Part shown: positions 33,136 to 43,103 of the stretch, piece by piece
How the letters are laid out: every line of letters begins with the position of its first letter
Numbering within the stretch: position 1 is the first letter of the stretch
Position numbers and translations under genes: made by a program
The notes under the pieces: generated by a model
Database searches by the model: none
What the model saw: only the letters and a program-made list of their open reading frames with translations
Told to the model about the DNA's origin: nothing
Assembly (NCBI GenBank): GCA_021795965.1
Contig: JAJYOU010000004.1
Span: forward strand, 56,337 to 120,336
Length of the DNA stretch: 64,000 nucleotides
Direction: 5' to 3'
From: Chloroflexota bacterium
GTDB lineage: Bacteria; Chloroflexota; Anaerolineae; Anaerolineales; Villigracilaceae

Positions 33136-35172
33136 TTAAACTAGATTTCTTAGGATTATTTTGAACCAACTTTTTTCAAGTACACAATTTAAACCTTCAT
33201 TGGCAGTCAAGTGATTTGAAAGATGGAAAAAATCCTCATCACTGGTCATGGTGCTGACGGTCCTGATGCTTGTATCCCAATCTCCGCGTTGAATCTCGAT
33301 CTGTCGAATGCATTCCACTTTTGCAGAAGTTGGATTCTCTTCGTTAATGGAATAGGTATTAATAATTTGGTTGTCGAAGATCAAACCATCTTGAAATTGG
33401 ATTCTTCCATCATCAATCGTGTCAACCATCGTTAATTGCTGATCTATTTCATTATATAGGAATTTTCGAAATGAGTTTCCTTTTCTTAAAAATACTTTTT
33501 CAATTGAAGGTGCTCCTTCAGGCTCTTCGAAAGAATTTGCGGTTATTTTTTTAGGTTTTATCAGGTGAATTGGTAAAACAAGACTGCAAGTTGCACCAAG
33601 ATGGAGTGTCAATTGAACTTTTTGGGGGGATGGCCAGGCATGGGGCCAGTAAGTGGGTGAGATTGCCAATCTCCAATGATGTCCCGGCGGCAAATTGTAA
33701 GCTGTAAAATTCAGCAGGGTGGTGATTTGATATATTTTCCCTGGGATTAAGGGTTCAGGTTTTTCGTGACTCTTGTAGTGGGTGAGGTTGAGAAGACCCC
33801 AGCTCACCAGTCGAGAAACTCCATTGGAATCAATGTCACAAAGGCGAATTGCCAGCAATGCCTTCGGTTGATCAACAGAAATTGCAAGGTTTACCTTTGG
33901 AAATCCAAATATTTCCTGGGAATTTTCGAGGGAAACCGCATTGAAGGTTAACGAGGTTTCATCATCGATCCCTTGATCTATTGGAAAGCCAAAAGTATTT
34001 CCATATGGGCACCATACCCCAGCTGCTTTCCCATTGGTCTGGTCACCGGTGATCGTGAGCCTGAAATTTTCTGGTTCGTCCTCGGCAAGCAGACCCTCCC
34101 CAAGCCATAATGTTTTTGTGGATGAATTTTTTGACGGCCAGCCGGATTCTTCCATCCAGTGACCAGGCCAATCTTCTTCCAGGGGCTCAGGAGTTCGTGG
34201 ATCGGGCATCCAAACCTTTAACATGGGCTCAGCCATGATATTTGTTTCAATTCCCTTTAACCAATAATCCCACCAGCGTAAACATTCCTGCAGGAATCCA
34301 ATAGCAGGTTGAGGTATTCCGGTATGAGGATATGTATGTGCCCATGGACCAATCAAGCCTTTGCGCGGAACTTTTAATCCCTCAAGGAGCCTTGGAATCG
34401 AGTTCGTGTATGGGTCCACCCAACCACCGATAACATAAACCGGGCATTGGATATGCCCATAATCTTCAATGACAGAACCTTGTTTCCAGAATTCATCCCG
34501 GGTTTGATGACTTAGCCAATTTTCAATAAATGGAGGTGTATTTTCCATCCGGTTGAACCACATTTCCCGCCACCGTTCCCCGACAACACTCGGGTCAGGT
34601 GGAAGGGCATTGTACGATAACATGATCGAAGCCCAGCTCAGCATGTCTGAGCCGAGAATACACCCGCCCATATAATGACAATCATCGTTATAACGATCAT
34701 CAGTGGAAAAGGCAGTTATGATGGCTTTCAATTCAGGTGGTCGACGTGCTGCCACCTGTAAACTGTTGAAACCTCCCCAGGATTTTCCCATCATTCCGAC
34801 CGAACCTGAACACCAGGGCTGGACTGCCAGCCAGGTAATCACTTCCACAGCATCAAGCTGTTCCTGAGGAAGGTATTCATCTAAGAGTAATCCGTCTGAG
34901 TCGCCACTGCCGCGCATGTCAACACGCACAGAAGCGTACCCGTGTCCCGCAAAATATTCATGAATCGGATTGTCACGCAATGCAGTGCCGTCATCTTTGC
35001 GATATGGGATGTATTCTAAAATGGCTGGAACAGGTTTTTTTTCGGCATCTTCAGGCAGCCAAATACATGCTGCCAGGTGAGTACCATCTGCCAAAATGAT
35101 CCAGGTGTTCTTTATAATCCTGACTTTTCGCGGAAAATTTGTAACGGTGTGATATGAATTTTTTTTATTCAT
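33136..35172 (-). CDS. CocE/NonD-family (X-Pro dipeptidyl-peptidase type) serine hydrolase
   Basis: 678 aa. Alpha/beta-hydrolase domain with nucleophile GKSWGG (Ser near 130), acid GGWVDPY and His in GPWAHTYPH, then the beta-rich C-terminal domain of the X-Pro/CocE family. These enzymes cleave esters or amides (cocaine esterase, glutaryl-7-ACA acylase, X-Pro peptidases). No signal peptide is visible, so it acts in the cytoplasm on the imported compound. It lies between the dehydrogenase and the binding-protein genes, suggesting it removes an acyl or aminoacyl group early in the pathway. Confidence 0.87.
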   Translation of the reverse strand: MNKKNSYHTVTNFPRKVRIIKNTWIILADGTHLAACIWLPEDAEKKPVPAILEYIPYRKDDGTALRDNPIHEYFAGHGYASVRVDMRGSGDSDGLLLDEYLPQEQLDAVEVITWLAVQPWCSGSVGMMGKSWGGFNSLQVAARRPPELKAIITAFSTDDRYNDDCHYMGGCILGSDMLSWASIMLSYNALPPDPSVVGERWREMWFNRMENTPPFIENWLSHQTRDEFWKQGSVIEDYGHIQCPVYVIGGWVDPYTNSIPRLLEGLKVPRKGLIGPWAHTYPHTGIPQPAIGFLQECLRWWDYWLKGIETNIMAEPMLKVWMPDPRTPEPLEEDWPGHWMEESGWPSKNSSTKTLWLGEGLLAEDEPENFRLTITGDQTNGKAAGVWCPYGNTFGFPIDQGIDDETSLTFNAVSLENSQEIFGFPKVNLAISVDQPKALLAIRLCDIDSNGVSRLVSWGLLNLTHYKSHEKPEPLIPGKIYQITTLLNFTAYNLPPGHHWRLAISPTYWPHAWPSPQKVQLTLHLGATCSLVLPIHLIKPKKITANSFEEPEGAPSIEKVFLRKGNSFRKFLYNEIDQQLTMVDTIDDGRIQFQDGLIFDNQIINTYSINEENPTSAKVECIRQIEIQRGDWDTSIRTVSTMTSDEDFFHLSNHLTANEGLNCVLEKSWFKIILRNLV

Positions 35173-35370
35173 CGTTAAAGTCTGGTAATGGACGGGTTAG
35201 CGATTGAATTTTAAAGTCGAATAATTGATCCGACCTCAAACTCTAAAAATTTATCTGAAATGTGCAAATCTGAAAGACTATCATCCTCGAGGAAATCCGG
35301 TCTCAAACTTGAAAAATCACAAGCTAATTTTGTGAAGAATCAAAGCATTTAATTTTTTATTAAGAACATG

Positions 35371-36477
35371 TCACTCAGTTTTCCCCTCACGTACAAACCG
35401 TGTTAACTCGCTGACACTCCATTGTTCCAGACCAAGCCGTTCAACGGTTCGACCACGCCGCCAGTAATCGGTGCGATGGATGATACTTCCGAGCCGTATG
35501 ATACTTTCCATTCCCGACACGCTGACTCCATATCGTTTGCCAAGAGAAGCGATAGGCACAAGGCTCATGGGCACATCTTCGAAAATATAACGATGATTGA
35601 GAGTTGGAGGGGCTTTAATGCCGTAATAACCAGGTTGGTTTTGAATAGCCTCGTGTAAATTTTCTCCATATGTATTGTATGCCAATTGCAACCATTCCGT
35701 TGCGGTGCGAGCACGTATACCAACCGAAGAGGCTACAGTGACACGCTCACGATCTAAAACCTCTAGAACTCGTGCAACGGAAGGAGTTACCCCATCGATG
35801 TAGAATTGATATTCACCATGCGTGTGTTCGATCCAGCCAGCATTTAAAAGTGTCAGGGTGGGGTGGAAGATGGCACCCATGTTATTGAGACCCGTATGCA
35901 GCACATCAATACCGTCAATAAACTCCGGGTAACTGTGTTTAATGGCTTCAAGCACCATTTCGGTGCGAACAGCCGGAAGGGCTGCCAAGGGTACAGCTTC
36001 CTTGATACGAAAAATCCGTGCTTGGGCAGGTCCATCAGACCGGCTGGCGTAAATAAATGTTTCAGCTTCTGCCACGGTTACATCTGCATTGCAGCCATTA
36101 TCGCGCATCACTTTGACAAATTCGATCGCTCCGAGTGTGCGTCCGGGATGCAAAATAACGATTTGACCGTCCTTGAGATGGGGCGCCATGATTTTTGCCA
36201 TATCTGCATGAGCTGATGAAGGAAGTACTACCATCAATACCTGGGCAAAGGAAACGGCTTTTTGAATGTCTGAAGTCACCAGTGCTAATTTGCCAAATCC
36301 ATGCGGACCTCCCTCATAACTTTCAAGGTCAATTCCCTGCCGTTTTTCAATCATGGATATGTGATCATAGGTTCGATTCCAGAGAGCTACTTCTGCGCCC
36401 ATTAAAGAAAGATGGGCAGCCATCGCTTTACCGCCATGACCAGCACCGATGATCGTATATTTATCGATATTTTTCAT
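35371..36477 (-). CDS. NAD/NADP octopine/nopaline dehydrogenase-family protein
   Basis: 368 aa. N-terminal Rossmann domain with GAGHGGKAMAAHL, then the octopine-dehydrogenase C-terminal domain (DVLHTGLNNMGAIFHP near 200, with the conserved His-Pro). Enzymes of this family join or split an amino acid and a 2-oxo acid across a secondary amine. The start overlaps the cobalamin-protein stop by 4 bases (ATGA). In this setting oxidation of an imported opine-like secondary amine is attractive, but the substrate is not shown by the sequence. Confidence 0.85.
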   Translation of the reverse strand: MKNIDKYTIIGAGHGGKAMAAHLSLMGAEVALWNRTYDHISMIEKRQGIDLESYEGGPHGFGKLALVTSDIQKAVSFAQVLMVVLPSSAHADMAKIMAPHLKDGQIVILHPGRTLGAIEFVKVMRDNGCNADVTVAEAETFIYASRSDGPAQARIFRIKEAVPLAALPAVRTEMVLEAIKHSYPEFIDGIDVLHTGLNNMGAIFHPTLTLLNAGWIEHTHGEYQFYIDGVTPSVARVLEVLDRERVTVASSVGIRARTATEWLQLAYNTYGENLHEAIQNQPGYYGIKAPPTLNHRYIFEDVPMSLVPIASLGKRYGVSVSGMESIIRLGSIIHRTDYWRRGRTVERLGLEQWSVSELTRFVREGKTE

Positions 36478-38138
36478 TTCCGCACTCCTTTTTTGGATAA
36501 AATCTTAGCGATCCGTTCTTTTTGTGAGATCGGTTTTCCATCATCGTCCACTTCCTGACAGGCTCCTTTGATGATTTGTGTCTTGACCTGCCCACGCCCA
36601 TACTGATTATTTCGAAGCTGGGGGGCATCCATTAAACCGAGGGCTACCGACCGTGTCAATGTTTCAGGATCGCACCATGGATCAATTACACCTGGACGCG
36701 CCATTGATTGAATAGCTTTGAGTAAGGTCCAGGTTTCTTCGATCAAAAACTCTTTCCTTGCCTGCACTTCTGGCGCCAGTGCCATATTTGGGGCACCCTG
36801 CGCATCTGTGATGGCGCGTCGCACAATTTTACTGGCTTCAATTACATCTGGAGCTGTGGCAGCATGATTTGCTTCTGTGTGTCCGACAATATGATAAATA
36901 TGGGGTTTTAAAGACATTTGCAAATAAGTGCTGGCAGCCAGGTGCCCTCGTGCAGCATCGAGATCGACTGGGTGAGAAAGCAAACCAATTCGAGTTTGCC
37001 GCCAGATTCGAAACTCACCTTTGACCGCATCATGGCTGGTTAGCGGTTCGATCATTTCGAGCAAGGCCAGCATTTTGGCCAAATCCATTGCATCAGCCGT
37101 TCCAGGAGGACAGTTGAACATCATTTGGGCAATATAATCTTTAACACCAAATTTTCGGGCATTATATGCCGAAAGGTAAGCGGCAGCCACAAAAACAACA
37201 TCGGATGAATCGCGCATCCCCCAGTGGTGAGGCTCATTGAGTTCCACGGGGATGTTTTTATCTCCATACCAGGCCATCACCTTTTGATGTTCAGCAATGG
37301 ATCCTTGCAAATCCCAGGGTCCGCGTTTGTCCATTTGATTGAACCAGAATAAGGGAATTGCGCACCAGGCATTGTTAATTGTGCGGGTCAATAACTTTGC
37401 ATATTCAATAAAATCATCACTGCCAGAATAAGCACGCATGATGGGGTAATTACCAGTCCGACTAGCCTGGTAAAGAGCTTGGAAATCCTCTGCAGAACGA
37501 ACTGGAACCCCTCCAGCTCCTTTCCGCCTGGGATCCTGCTTTTCGGGATGGAAAAAATTTTCCTGGGCATCCTGATCAGTTCCGAGAGAGATCACATCGA
37601 TCACATTGGCTTCGGCAATTTGCTGGATTCCTTCGAGTGTAGCTTCGAGGGTTGGCAGACCGAAATGATGTCGCAGTATTGGGAACGGATTGCGTAGATG
37701 GATGCGGTCTATGACGTTTTGGGGATAATCCATCTCAGACTTGGAATCAGTGGATTGCCCTTTGAGATATGCCAGCACCTGATCCGGACTTTCGCTCCCA
37801 TCGAACAACTTTTCGAAAAAAGAAAGTCGGACTGCTCGTTCCACAACTGGAGGGGTACCCCCGAATGCAAACCGCACACCAGAATCATGTAAGTCACTGG
37901 CTTCTTCGGCAAATTGACCGAGGAGCCTTTCTCCGGTTTCTGGAGTCAAACGATAGGAAACTCCTACCATTTCTGCATTTTCCTTCCGGGCTGTTTCGAT
38001 GACAGATTGAATGGATACTGCAGGTCCAAGAAAAATCGTTTTCCATCCCGCTAATTCTGCAAGCCTCAAAAAATTTATCACGCCGGCAATATGCACACAT
38101 TCCCCCAAGGCAGCAGCCACAATGGTTTTTTGTTTCAT
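36474..38138 (-). CDS. Cobalamin-binding, mutase-like protein with altered B12 motif
   Basis: 554 aa from the ATG at 38138, where GGAG lies 6 bases upstream. Residues 1-125 form a B12-binding Rossmann domain: the usual D-x-H-x-x-G is CVHIAG (Cys14, His16, Gly19), and FAFGGTPP matches the later Gly-Gly motif. The remaining 430 residues (for example DVISLGTDQDAQENFFHPE and GAGGVPVRS) look like a TIM-barrel, closest in style to methylaspartate (glutamate) mutase E; that resemblance is my judgement. First gene of the catabolic cluster. It might rearrange a carbon skeleton, or serve as the corrinoid partner of the MttB-like enzyme. Confidence 0.7.
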   Translation of the reverse strand: MKQKTIVAAALGECVHIAGVINFLRLAELAGWKTIFLGPAVSIQSVIETARKENAEMVGVSYRLTPETGERLLGQFAEEASDLHDSGVRFAFGGTPPVVERAVRLSFFEKLFDGSESPDQVLAYLKGQSTDSKSEMDYPQNVIDRIHLRNPFPILRHHFGLPTLEATLEGIQQIAEANVIDVISLGTDQDAQENFFHPEKQDPRRKGAGGVPVRSAEDFQALYQASRTGNYPIMRAYSGSDDFIEYAKLLTRTINNAWCAIPLFWFNQMDKRGPWDLQGSIAEHQKVMAWYGDKNIPVELNEPHHWGMRDSSDVVFVAAAYLSAYNARKFGVKDYIAQMMFNCPPGTADAMDLAKMLALLEMIEPLTSHDAVKGEFRIWRQTRIGLLSHPVDLDAARGHLAASTYLQMSLKPHIYHIVGHTEANHAATAPDVIEASKIVRRAITDAQGAPNMALAPEVQARKEFLIEETWTLLKAIQSMARPGVIDPWCDPETLTRSVALGLMDAPQLRNNQYGRGQVKTQIIKGACQEVDDDGKPISQKERIAKILSKKGVRK

Positions 38139-38435
38139 CTGAAACTCCATGTAGACTTCAATTAGGATCAAATAGGGATGTAAATCTCCAATTTTTAGTG
38201 ATCATAATAATTCAAGCTCATACTGGCAGATTTTGTACAAAAAAAGTTGTTATTAATGAAAAGACGATACATTTTTTTGTTTCCTTGGCATCCAACAATG
38301 GTGTACTCTGTTTCAATCTCGATTTATTTCCTCAAAAGGAGACTGAAATATGTCGATGATCAGGAAGAAAGTCAAAAGTGTATAATTAAAAATAACATAT
38401 TCTCGGCACAATGCAAGGAATTAAAGGAGTTGAAA

Positions 38436-40088
38436 ATGGTAGATCTGGTTGATTCTGATATCTGGCGGGCATTGATCGCAAACCACCGTGAAATGGAAAA
38501 TGTGACCATGCGGAATATGTTTGAAAAGGACTCCCAGCGATTTGAAATGTTTTCGGCTCAGGTTGGCGAGATTATTTTTGACTATTCAAAAAACCGCATT
38601 TCTCAAAAAACCATGGACTTGCTTTTTGAACTTGCAAACGAGGCAGGTTTGCAGGGCAGAATTGAAGCCATGTTTTCGGGTGTAAAGATCAATATTACCG
38701 AAGGTCGTGCCGTTTTACACACAGCTTTGCGAAATCGCAGCAATTCACCTGTTCTGGTTGATGGTCAGGATGTCATGCCTGAGATTAACCGTGTTTTGGA
38801 AAAAATGCGTTCATTTAGTGAATCAATCCGTTCTGGTGATTGGAAAGGTTACACAGGTAAAAGCATCACGGATGTGGTGAATATTGGCATCGGGGGTTCA
38901 GATCTCGGTCCGAAAATGGTCTGTGAGGCACTGAAACCCTATGGCAAGCCAGGCATGCGAGTCCACTTTGTCTCAAACGTCGATGGCACAGACCTGGCTG
39001 AGACGTTAAAAATACTTAATTCTGAGACTGTACTGTTCTTGATAGCATCAAAAACCTTTACGACTCAGGAAACGATGACCAATGCACATTCGGCTCGAGA
39101 TTGGTTCCTCTCACATGCCAAAAATCCTGAATTTGTTGCCAAACATTTTGTTGCCATGTCGACAAATACTGTCGAGGTTAGAAAATTTGGCATCGATCCG
39201 GATAATATGTTCGAATTTTGGGATTGGGTCGGTGGACGTTACTCACTTTGGTCAGCCATTGGCCTTTCGATAGCCATTTACCTCGGTATGGATCGCTTTG
39301 AAGAATTATTGGGTGGAGCTTACAAAGTGGATTTACACTTTCGTACTACTCCATTTGAAAAAAATATTCCGGTGATCATGGGCTTACTTGGAATCTGGTA
39401 CATCAACTTTTTTGGAGCAGAATCGCATGCCATCCTGCCTTACGATCAATATATGGTCCACTTCCCTGCTTATTTCCAGCAGGGGGATATGGAAAGTAAT
39501 GGCAAAAGTGTCACAAGAATTGGTAAATGGGTAAACTACGCCACTGGACCTGTAATTTGGGGTCAACCTGGAACAAATGGACAGCATGCTTTTTACCAGC
39601 TAATACACCAGGGAACCCGGTTGATTCCGTGTGATTTTTTGGCCGCCGTACACAGTCAAAACCCTATGGGAGAACATCAAACGATCCTGTTGTCAAATTT
39701 CCTGGCGCAAACTGAAGCGCTGATGAAAGGTAAAAACGCTGAGGAAGCTCGAGCTGAACTGGATGGGCAGGGATATTCCGGTGTGCAGCTTGAAGTGTTG
39801 GTAGCGTCTCGCACTTTTCCAGGCAACCGCCCGACCAATTCATTTTTGTATCCAAAGCTGACTCCCGAAGTTTTGGGAATGTTAATTGCCCTTTACGAGC
39901 ATAAAATCTTCACCCAGGGAGTGATTTGGAATATCAACTCATTCGATCAGATGGGTGTTGAGCTTGGAAAAGTGCTTGCTAAAAAGATTTTACCTGAACT
40001 GGAAAGCGATCAGACGGTAAACAGCCATGATTCTTCAACAAATGGATTGATCAGAACGATCAAGAAATTGAAACATCTCCCAGGATAA
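38436..40088 (+). CDS. pgi: Glucose-6-phosphate isomerase
   Basis: 550 aa from the ATG at 38436 (GGAG 7 bases upstream); the frame extends 63 codons further up, but that part has no homology to the family. It interconverts glucose 6-phosphate and fructose 6-phosphate. It is close to the E. coli type throughout: [47 protein letters not shown]-rich [15 protein letters not shown] and the C-terminal [10 protein letters not shown]. Many related bacteria use shorter, different PGI forms, so transfer is possible. A TATAAT lies about 50 bases before the start. Confidence 0.95.
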   Translation: MVDLVDSDIWRALIANHREMENVTMRNMFEKDSQRFEMFSAQVGEIIFDYSKNRISQKTMDLLFELANEAGLQGRIEAMFSGVKINITEGRAVLHTALRNRSNSPVLVDGQDVMPEINRVLEKMRSFSESIRSGDWKGYTGKSITDVVNIGIGGSDLGPKMVCEALKPYGKPGMRVHFVSNVDGTDLAETLKILNSETVLFLIASKTFTTQETMTNAHSARDWFLSHAKNPEFVAKHFVAMSTNTVEVRKFGIDPDNMFEFWDWVGGRYSLWSAIGLSIAIYLGMDRFEELLGGAYKVDLHFRTTPFEKNIPVIMGLLGIWYINFFGAESHAILPYDQYMVHFPAYFQQGDMESNGKSVTRIGKWVNYATGPVIWGQPGTNGQHAFYQLIHQGTRLIPCDFLAAVHSQNPMGEHQTILLSNFLAQTEALMKGKNAEEARAELDGQGYSGVQLEVLVASRTFPGNRPTNSFLYPKLTPEVLGMLIALYEHKIFTQGVIWNINSFDQMGVELGKVLAKKILPELESDQTVNSHDSSTNGLIRTIKKLKHLPG

Positions 40089-40160
40089 TCAACCTGTTCT
40101 TAAAATTTGTTTATTTTGACAGACGTGTTTCAAATTTGCTTTTAAATAAAATTATTTCGA

Positions 40161-41024
40161 ATGGTATTAAGTATGACTGAATTTGATTTAAAACAAGTTT
40201 TTGATCAACGCCGGGAATATTATAGATCCAACTTAACTCTGTGTCAGAATCAGTTTTCTGAAAAAGGTGTTCATGATCTGCGCACATCGATCCGTAGATT
40301 GCTGGCAGCGATTGAAATCTTTCAAAATCTTGATCCAAAATTGCGTTGTCGTAAATTAACTCGCATGTTGAAAAATCAGCTTGATTCTTTCGATCGCTTG
40401 AGGGATACACAAGTCATGCTCATTGAGATTTCGGCACATGTGATTGAATTCCCAGATCTCAAGCGATTCAAGGAGTTTCTAAGCTTGAAAGAAAAGGACC
40501 TTTTAGATCGCTCAAATTCAAAAATTAAAAAGTTCCACCTTGATGATTTCGATAGTCTTGCCGATAGATTGCTCAATAAAATTTCTGAATACCCCGAAAC
40601 CGGTTTGACAGAATCTCTGATCGAGTTGACAGACAATGTTTATTCTGGCGTTCTCAAAAAATATAAGGAAATAGATCCTGCCAGACCTTTAAGCATTCAT
40701 AAAATGCGAATTGCTTTTAAAAAATTTCGTTATACGGTTGAATGTATCCAACCGATATTATTTGATTTCCCAGAAGACCTTCTGAAACGGATGCAAAATT
40801 ACCAGACTTTGATGGGAAACATACAGGATGCGATCGTCATGGACGAGGAAATTAAAAAATTTTACAGGCGGGATACTTCTCTGGATAATCGCGATTTAAT
40901 CAATTTCTTTCAGGAACGGTTCCTTATTGCCAATCAGAAATTTTTGAGTGGTATTAGGGAATTGGATAAATTTTGGCGATTATCGGCTTCAGAAGAATTT
41001 TCTTGGCGGAGTAAGGAGAAATAA
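40161..41024 (+). CDS. CHAD-domain protein
   Basis: 287 aa; ATG at 40161 or 40173, neither with a good ribosome site. The conserved-histidine alpha-helical domain is seen as GVHDLRTSIRRLLAAIEIF near the N-terminus and SIHKMRIAFKKFRYTVE near residue 180, with the paired His and basic residues that bind polyphosphate. It overlaps the SixA gene by one base, a common pairing. A role in polyphosphate metabolism or localisation is known for some CHAD proteins. Confidence 0.88.
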   Translation: MVLSMTEFDLKQVFDQRREYYRSNLTLCQNQFSEKGVHDLRTSIRRLLAAIEIFQNLDPKLRCRKLTRMLKNQLDSFDRLRDTQVMLIEISAHVIEFPDLKRFKEFLSLKEKDLLDRSNSKIKKFHLDDFDSLADRLLNKISEYPETGLTESLIELTDNVYSGVLKKYKEIDPARPLSIHKMRIAFKKFRYTVECIQPILFDFPEDLLKRMQNYQTLMGNIQDAIVMDEEIKKFYRRDTSLDNRDLINFFQERFLIANQKFLSGIRELDKFWRLSASEEFSWRSKEK

Positions 41025-41545
41025 TGGATCTATATGTCATTCGTCATGGAATTGCCGTTGACTTGGATTCCCCGGGGTTGGGTGACGATAGCCTTCGTCC
41101 GCTTTCAGATAAAGGTAGAAAAAAAATGCTGCTTATAGCCGCTGGATTATTAAAAATGGGGGTACGTTTTAATTTAATTTTATCCAGCCCGTATGCCCGC
41201 GCCAGGGAAACAGCCGAAATCCTGGCGGATGTTTTGCAAACGGAAGATAAACCATTCTTGAGCGAACATCTCAGTCTCCTCGGAGATTTGGATTTGTTGG
41301 TCGATGAAATTTTTGAGCACAGGCAGTTGGAATCCCTGGCTCTGGTTGGTCATGAACCTGGGTTGACAAGTTTGATCAGTTTCCTGTTGACCGGGAATTT
41401 TTCTGCAGTGATTAACTTGAAGAAAGGTGCGGTTTGTTGCCTGACCATGGATCAAGCCAATTTGACGAAAAAAGCAGTCTTGGATTGGATGTTGACTCCC
41501 TCCCAACTTGCATTCTTTGGCGAAAAAACAGGTATTGGACGATAG
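41024..41545 (+). CDS. sixA: SixA-like phosphohistidine phosphatase
   Basis: 173 aa, histidine-phosphatase superfamily. The catalytic RHG triplet is at the start (YVIRHGIAVD), SSPYARARETAEI follows, and the second catalytic His lies in LVGHEPGL. It removes phosphate from phosphohistidine proteins, or acts on small phosphates. It is coupled to the CHAD gene (TAATG overlap). Confidence 0.88.
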   Translation: MDLYVIRHGIAVDLDSPGLGDDSLRPLSDKGRKKMLLIAAGLLKMGVRFNLILSSPYARARETAEILADVLQTEDKPFLSEHLSLLGDLDLLVDEIFEHRQLESLALVGHEPGLTSLISFLLTGNFSAVINLKKGAVCCLTMDQANLTKKAVLDWMLTPSQLAFFGEKTGIGR

Positions 41546-41614
41546 GATTTCACCACAGGTTTCAGAAGAAACCAAATTTATGATATTTGCTCATCTTGCG
41601 AAAAAGTTGAATTT

Positions 41615-42790
41615 ATGAATCCAAGAGACGACGTAAGAGATTATTTTTCTAATAAATTTGGTTTTTCTCCTCAATTTATCGGGCACGCTCCTGGCAGGAT
41701 AAACCTTCTAGGAGAACATGTCGATTACAATCAGGGTTTTGTTATTCCAGCTGCCATAGATCGCGAAACTTTTATTGCCTTCTCACCCTCAAAGCTTCCT
41801 TTTTCAACCGTGTGGGCGGCAGATTTTGATGAAATGGTAAGATTTTCAGAAAACATCCTGATCTCCCGAACTCAGATTGATGGAAAAATATTGCCGGAAT
41901 GGGCATGGTATCCAGCTGGCGTTATGTGGTCGCTGAAATTATCCGGTCTTTCGGTTGAACCGATCAACGCAGTTATTTCATCGAATGTTCCTCGTGGATC
42001 CGGATTAAGTTCTTCTGCATCCGTTGAAATGGCTTTTATTATTGCCTGGCAAAAAATCGGTGGTTGGCACCGAGCACCATTGGAACTTGCTCAGATCAGC
42101 CAGCGAGCCGAGGTGGGTTATGTAGGTTTAAATTGTGGAATCATGGATCAGTTTGCCTCCGCTTGTGGTCAAAAAGATCATTTGTTATTCCTCGATTGTC
42201 GCTCCTTTGAATGGAAAAGCTTGAAACTCTCGAGCGATCTGGTCATTGTTGCGGCAGACACCAGTGTTCGTCGAAAATTAACCCGCGGAGAATATAATAA
42301 CCGTCATGATGCCTGCGACCAGGCGGTCAAGCTTTTGAAGACAAAACTCCCGAATATAAAGTCCTTGCGAGATGTCAGCGTGGCGGATTTTTATGAATTT
42401 AGAAATATTTTACCGGGTGAGGTTCAAAAACGCGCGAGGCATGTCGTGGAGGAAATTGCAAGGACCCAGAAAGCTTTCGCTTTGATTGAAAACGGGAATT
42501 TTGGAGATTTCGGGGAATTGATGAATGCCTGCCATGCAAGTTTGCGGGATTTATACGAGGTATCCAGCCCTGAATTGAACCTTATGGTTGAGATTGCGCA
42601 ATATATTAAAGGTTGTTATGGTGCCCGGTTGACAGGTGCGGGATTTGGGGGATGTACTGTCAACCTGGTTGATCGGAAATTGGCTGAAGAATTTGCAATA
42701 GAACTGGGAATTCGTTATAAAGAGGCAAGCGGTTTGAATCCTGAAATCCTGATTTGCCGTGCTTCTGATGGTGCATCAATGGATGAATAA
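41615..42790 (+). CDS. galK: Galactokinase
   Basis: 391 aa, GHMP kinase family. It phosphorylates galactose at C1 (Leloir pathway). Signature APGRINLLGEHVDYNQG near residue 25, ATP-loop PRGSGLSSSAS near 128 and the C-terminal GARLTGAGFGGCTVNL. No galT or galE is nearby; it sits 70 bases after sixA and is followed by a long perfect hairpin. Confidence 0.94.
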   Translation: MNPRDDVRDYFSNKFGFSPQFIGHAPGRINLLGEHVDYNQGFVIPAAIDRETFIAFSPSKLPFSTVWAADFDEMVRFSENILISRTQIDGKILPEWAWYPAGVMWSLKLSGLSVEPINAVISSNVPRGSGLSSSASVEMAFIIAWQKIGGWHRAPLELAQISQRAEVGYVGLNCGIMDQFASACGQKDHLLFLDCRSFEWKSLKLSSDLVIVAADTSVRRKLTRGEYNNRHDACDQAVKLLKTKLPNIKSLRDVSVADFYEFRNILPGEVQKRARHVVEEIARTQKAFALIENGNFGDFGELMNACHASLRDLYEVSSPELNLMVEIAQYIKGCYGARLTGAGFGGCTVNLVDRKLAEEFAIELGIRYKEASGLNPEILICRASDGASMDE

Positions 42791-42830
42791 ATGTTAAAGG
42801 CAACTCTGTTTAGCGAGTTGCCTTTAACAT
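42791..42830. terminator. Perfect 16-bp hairpin between convergent galK and the small membrane gene
   Basis: ATGTTAAAGGCAACTC and GAGTTGCCTTTAACAT pair exactly around an 8-base loop, right after the galK stop. The T-rich flank is weak, but the convergent position supports a bidirectional terminator. Confidence 0.7.
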
Positions 42831-42844
42831 TGATTTGTAAATAG

Positions 42845-43099
42845 TTAAAGTTTACTGTGACTGGTAAAGTAAAAGAATGCCCGGGCAACAGTCAGAATCA
42901 GCAGGCTTGCCGATAAGATACCTCCCAAAATCATCAGGATCGAAGATCGATCATGAATTCGACGGGATATTTCCACCGGTGATCTCGTGATGATACGACG
43001 CCGAATTGCCTGGACATAATGATTGGAAGGGCGGACCGGACGAAAAACTGCTTCGAGGCGGGCTTCAAATGGGTTGGTACTGATTGATTCCTGGTTCAT
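42845..43099 (-). CDS. Small membrane protein downstream of degV
   Basis: 84 aa from the ATG at 43099, chosen for GGAG 8 bases upstream. A basic, conserved-looking cytoplasmic part (LEAVFRPVRPSNHYVQAIRRR) precedes one transmembrane helix (about 54-76). No known domain. Its place after a sigma-factor gene and degV, and the cytoplasm-then-helix layout, resemble small anti-sigma or membrane-tether proteins, but there is no zinc-binding HxxxCxxC motif. Confidence 0.7.
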   Translation of the reverse strand: MNQESISTNPFEARLEAVFRPVRPSNHYVQAIRRRIITRSPVEISRRIHDRSSILMILGGILSASLLILTVARAFFYFTSHSKL

Positions 43100-43103
43100 A
43101 ACT

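Noticed and set aside
42791..42830. Long perfect hairpin as a small RNA or recombination site
   Set aside because: Its place between convergent genes right after a stop codon is explained by termination; no other evidence.
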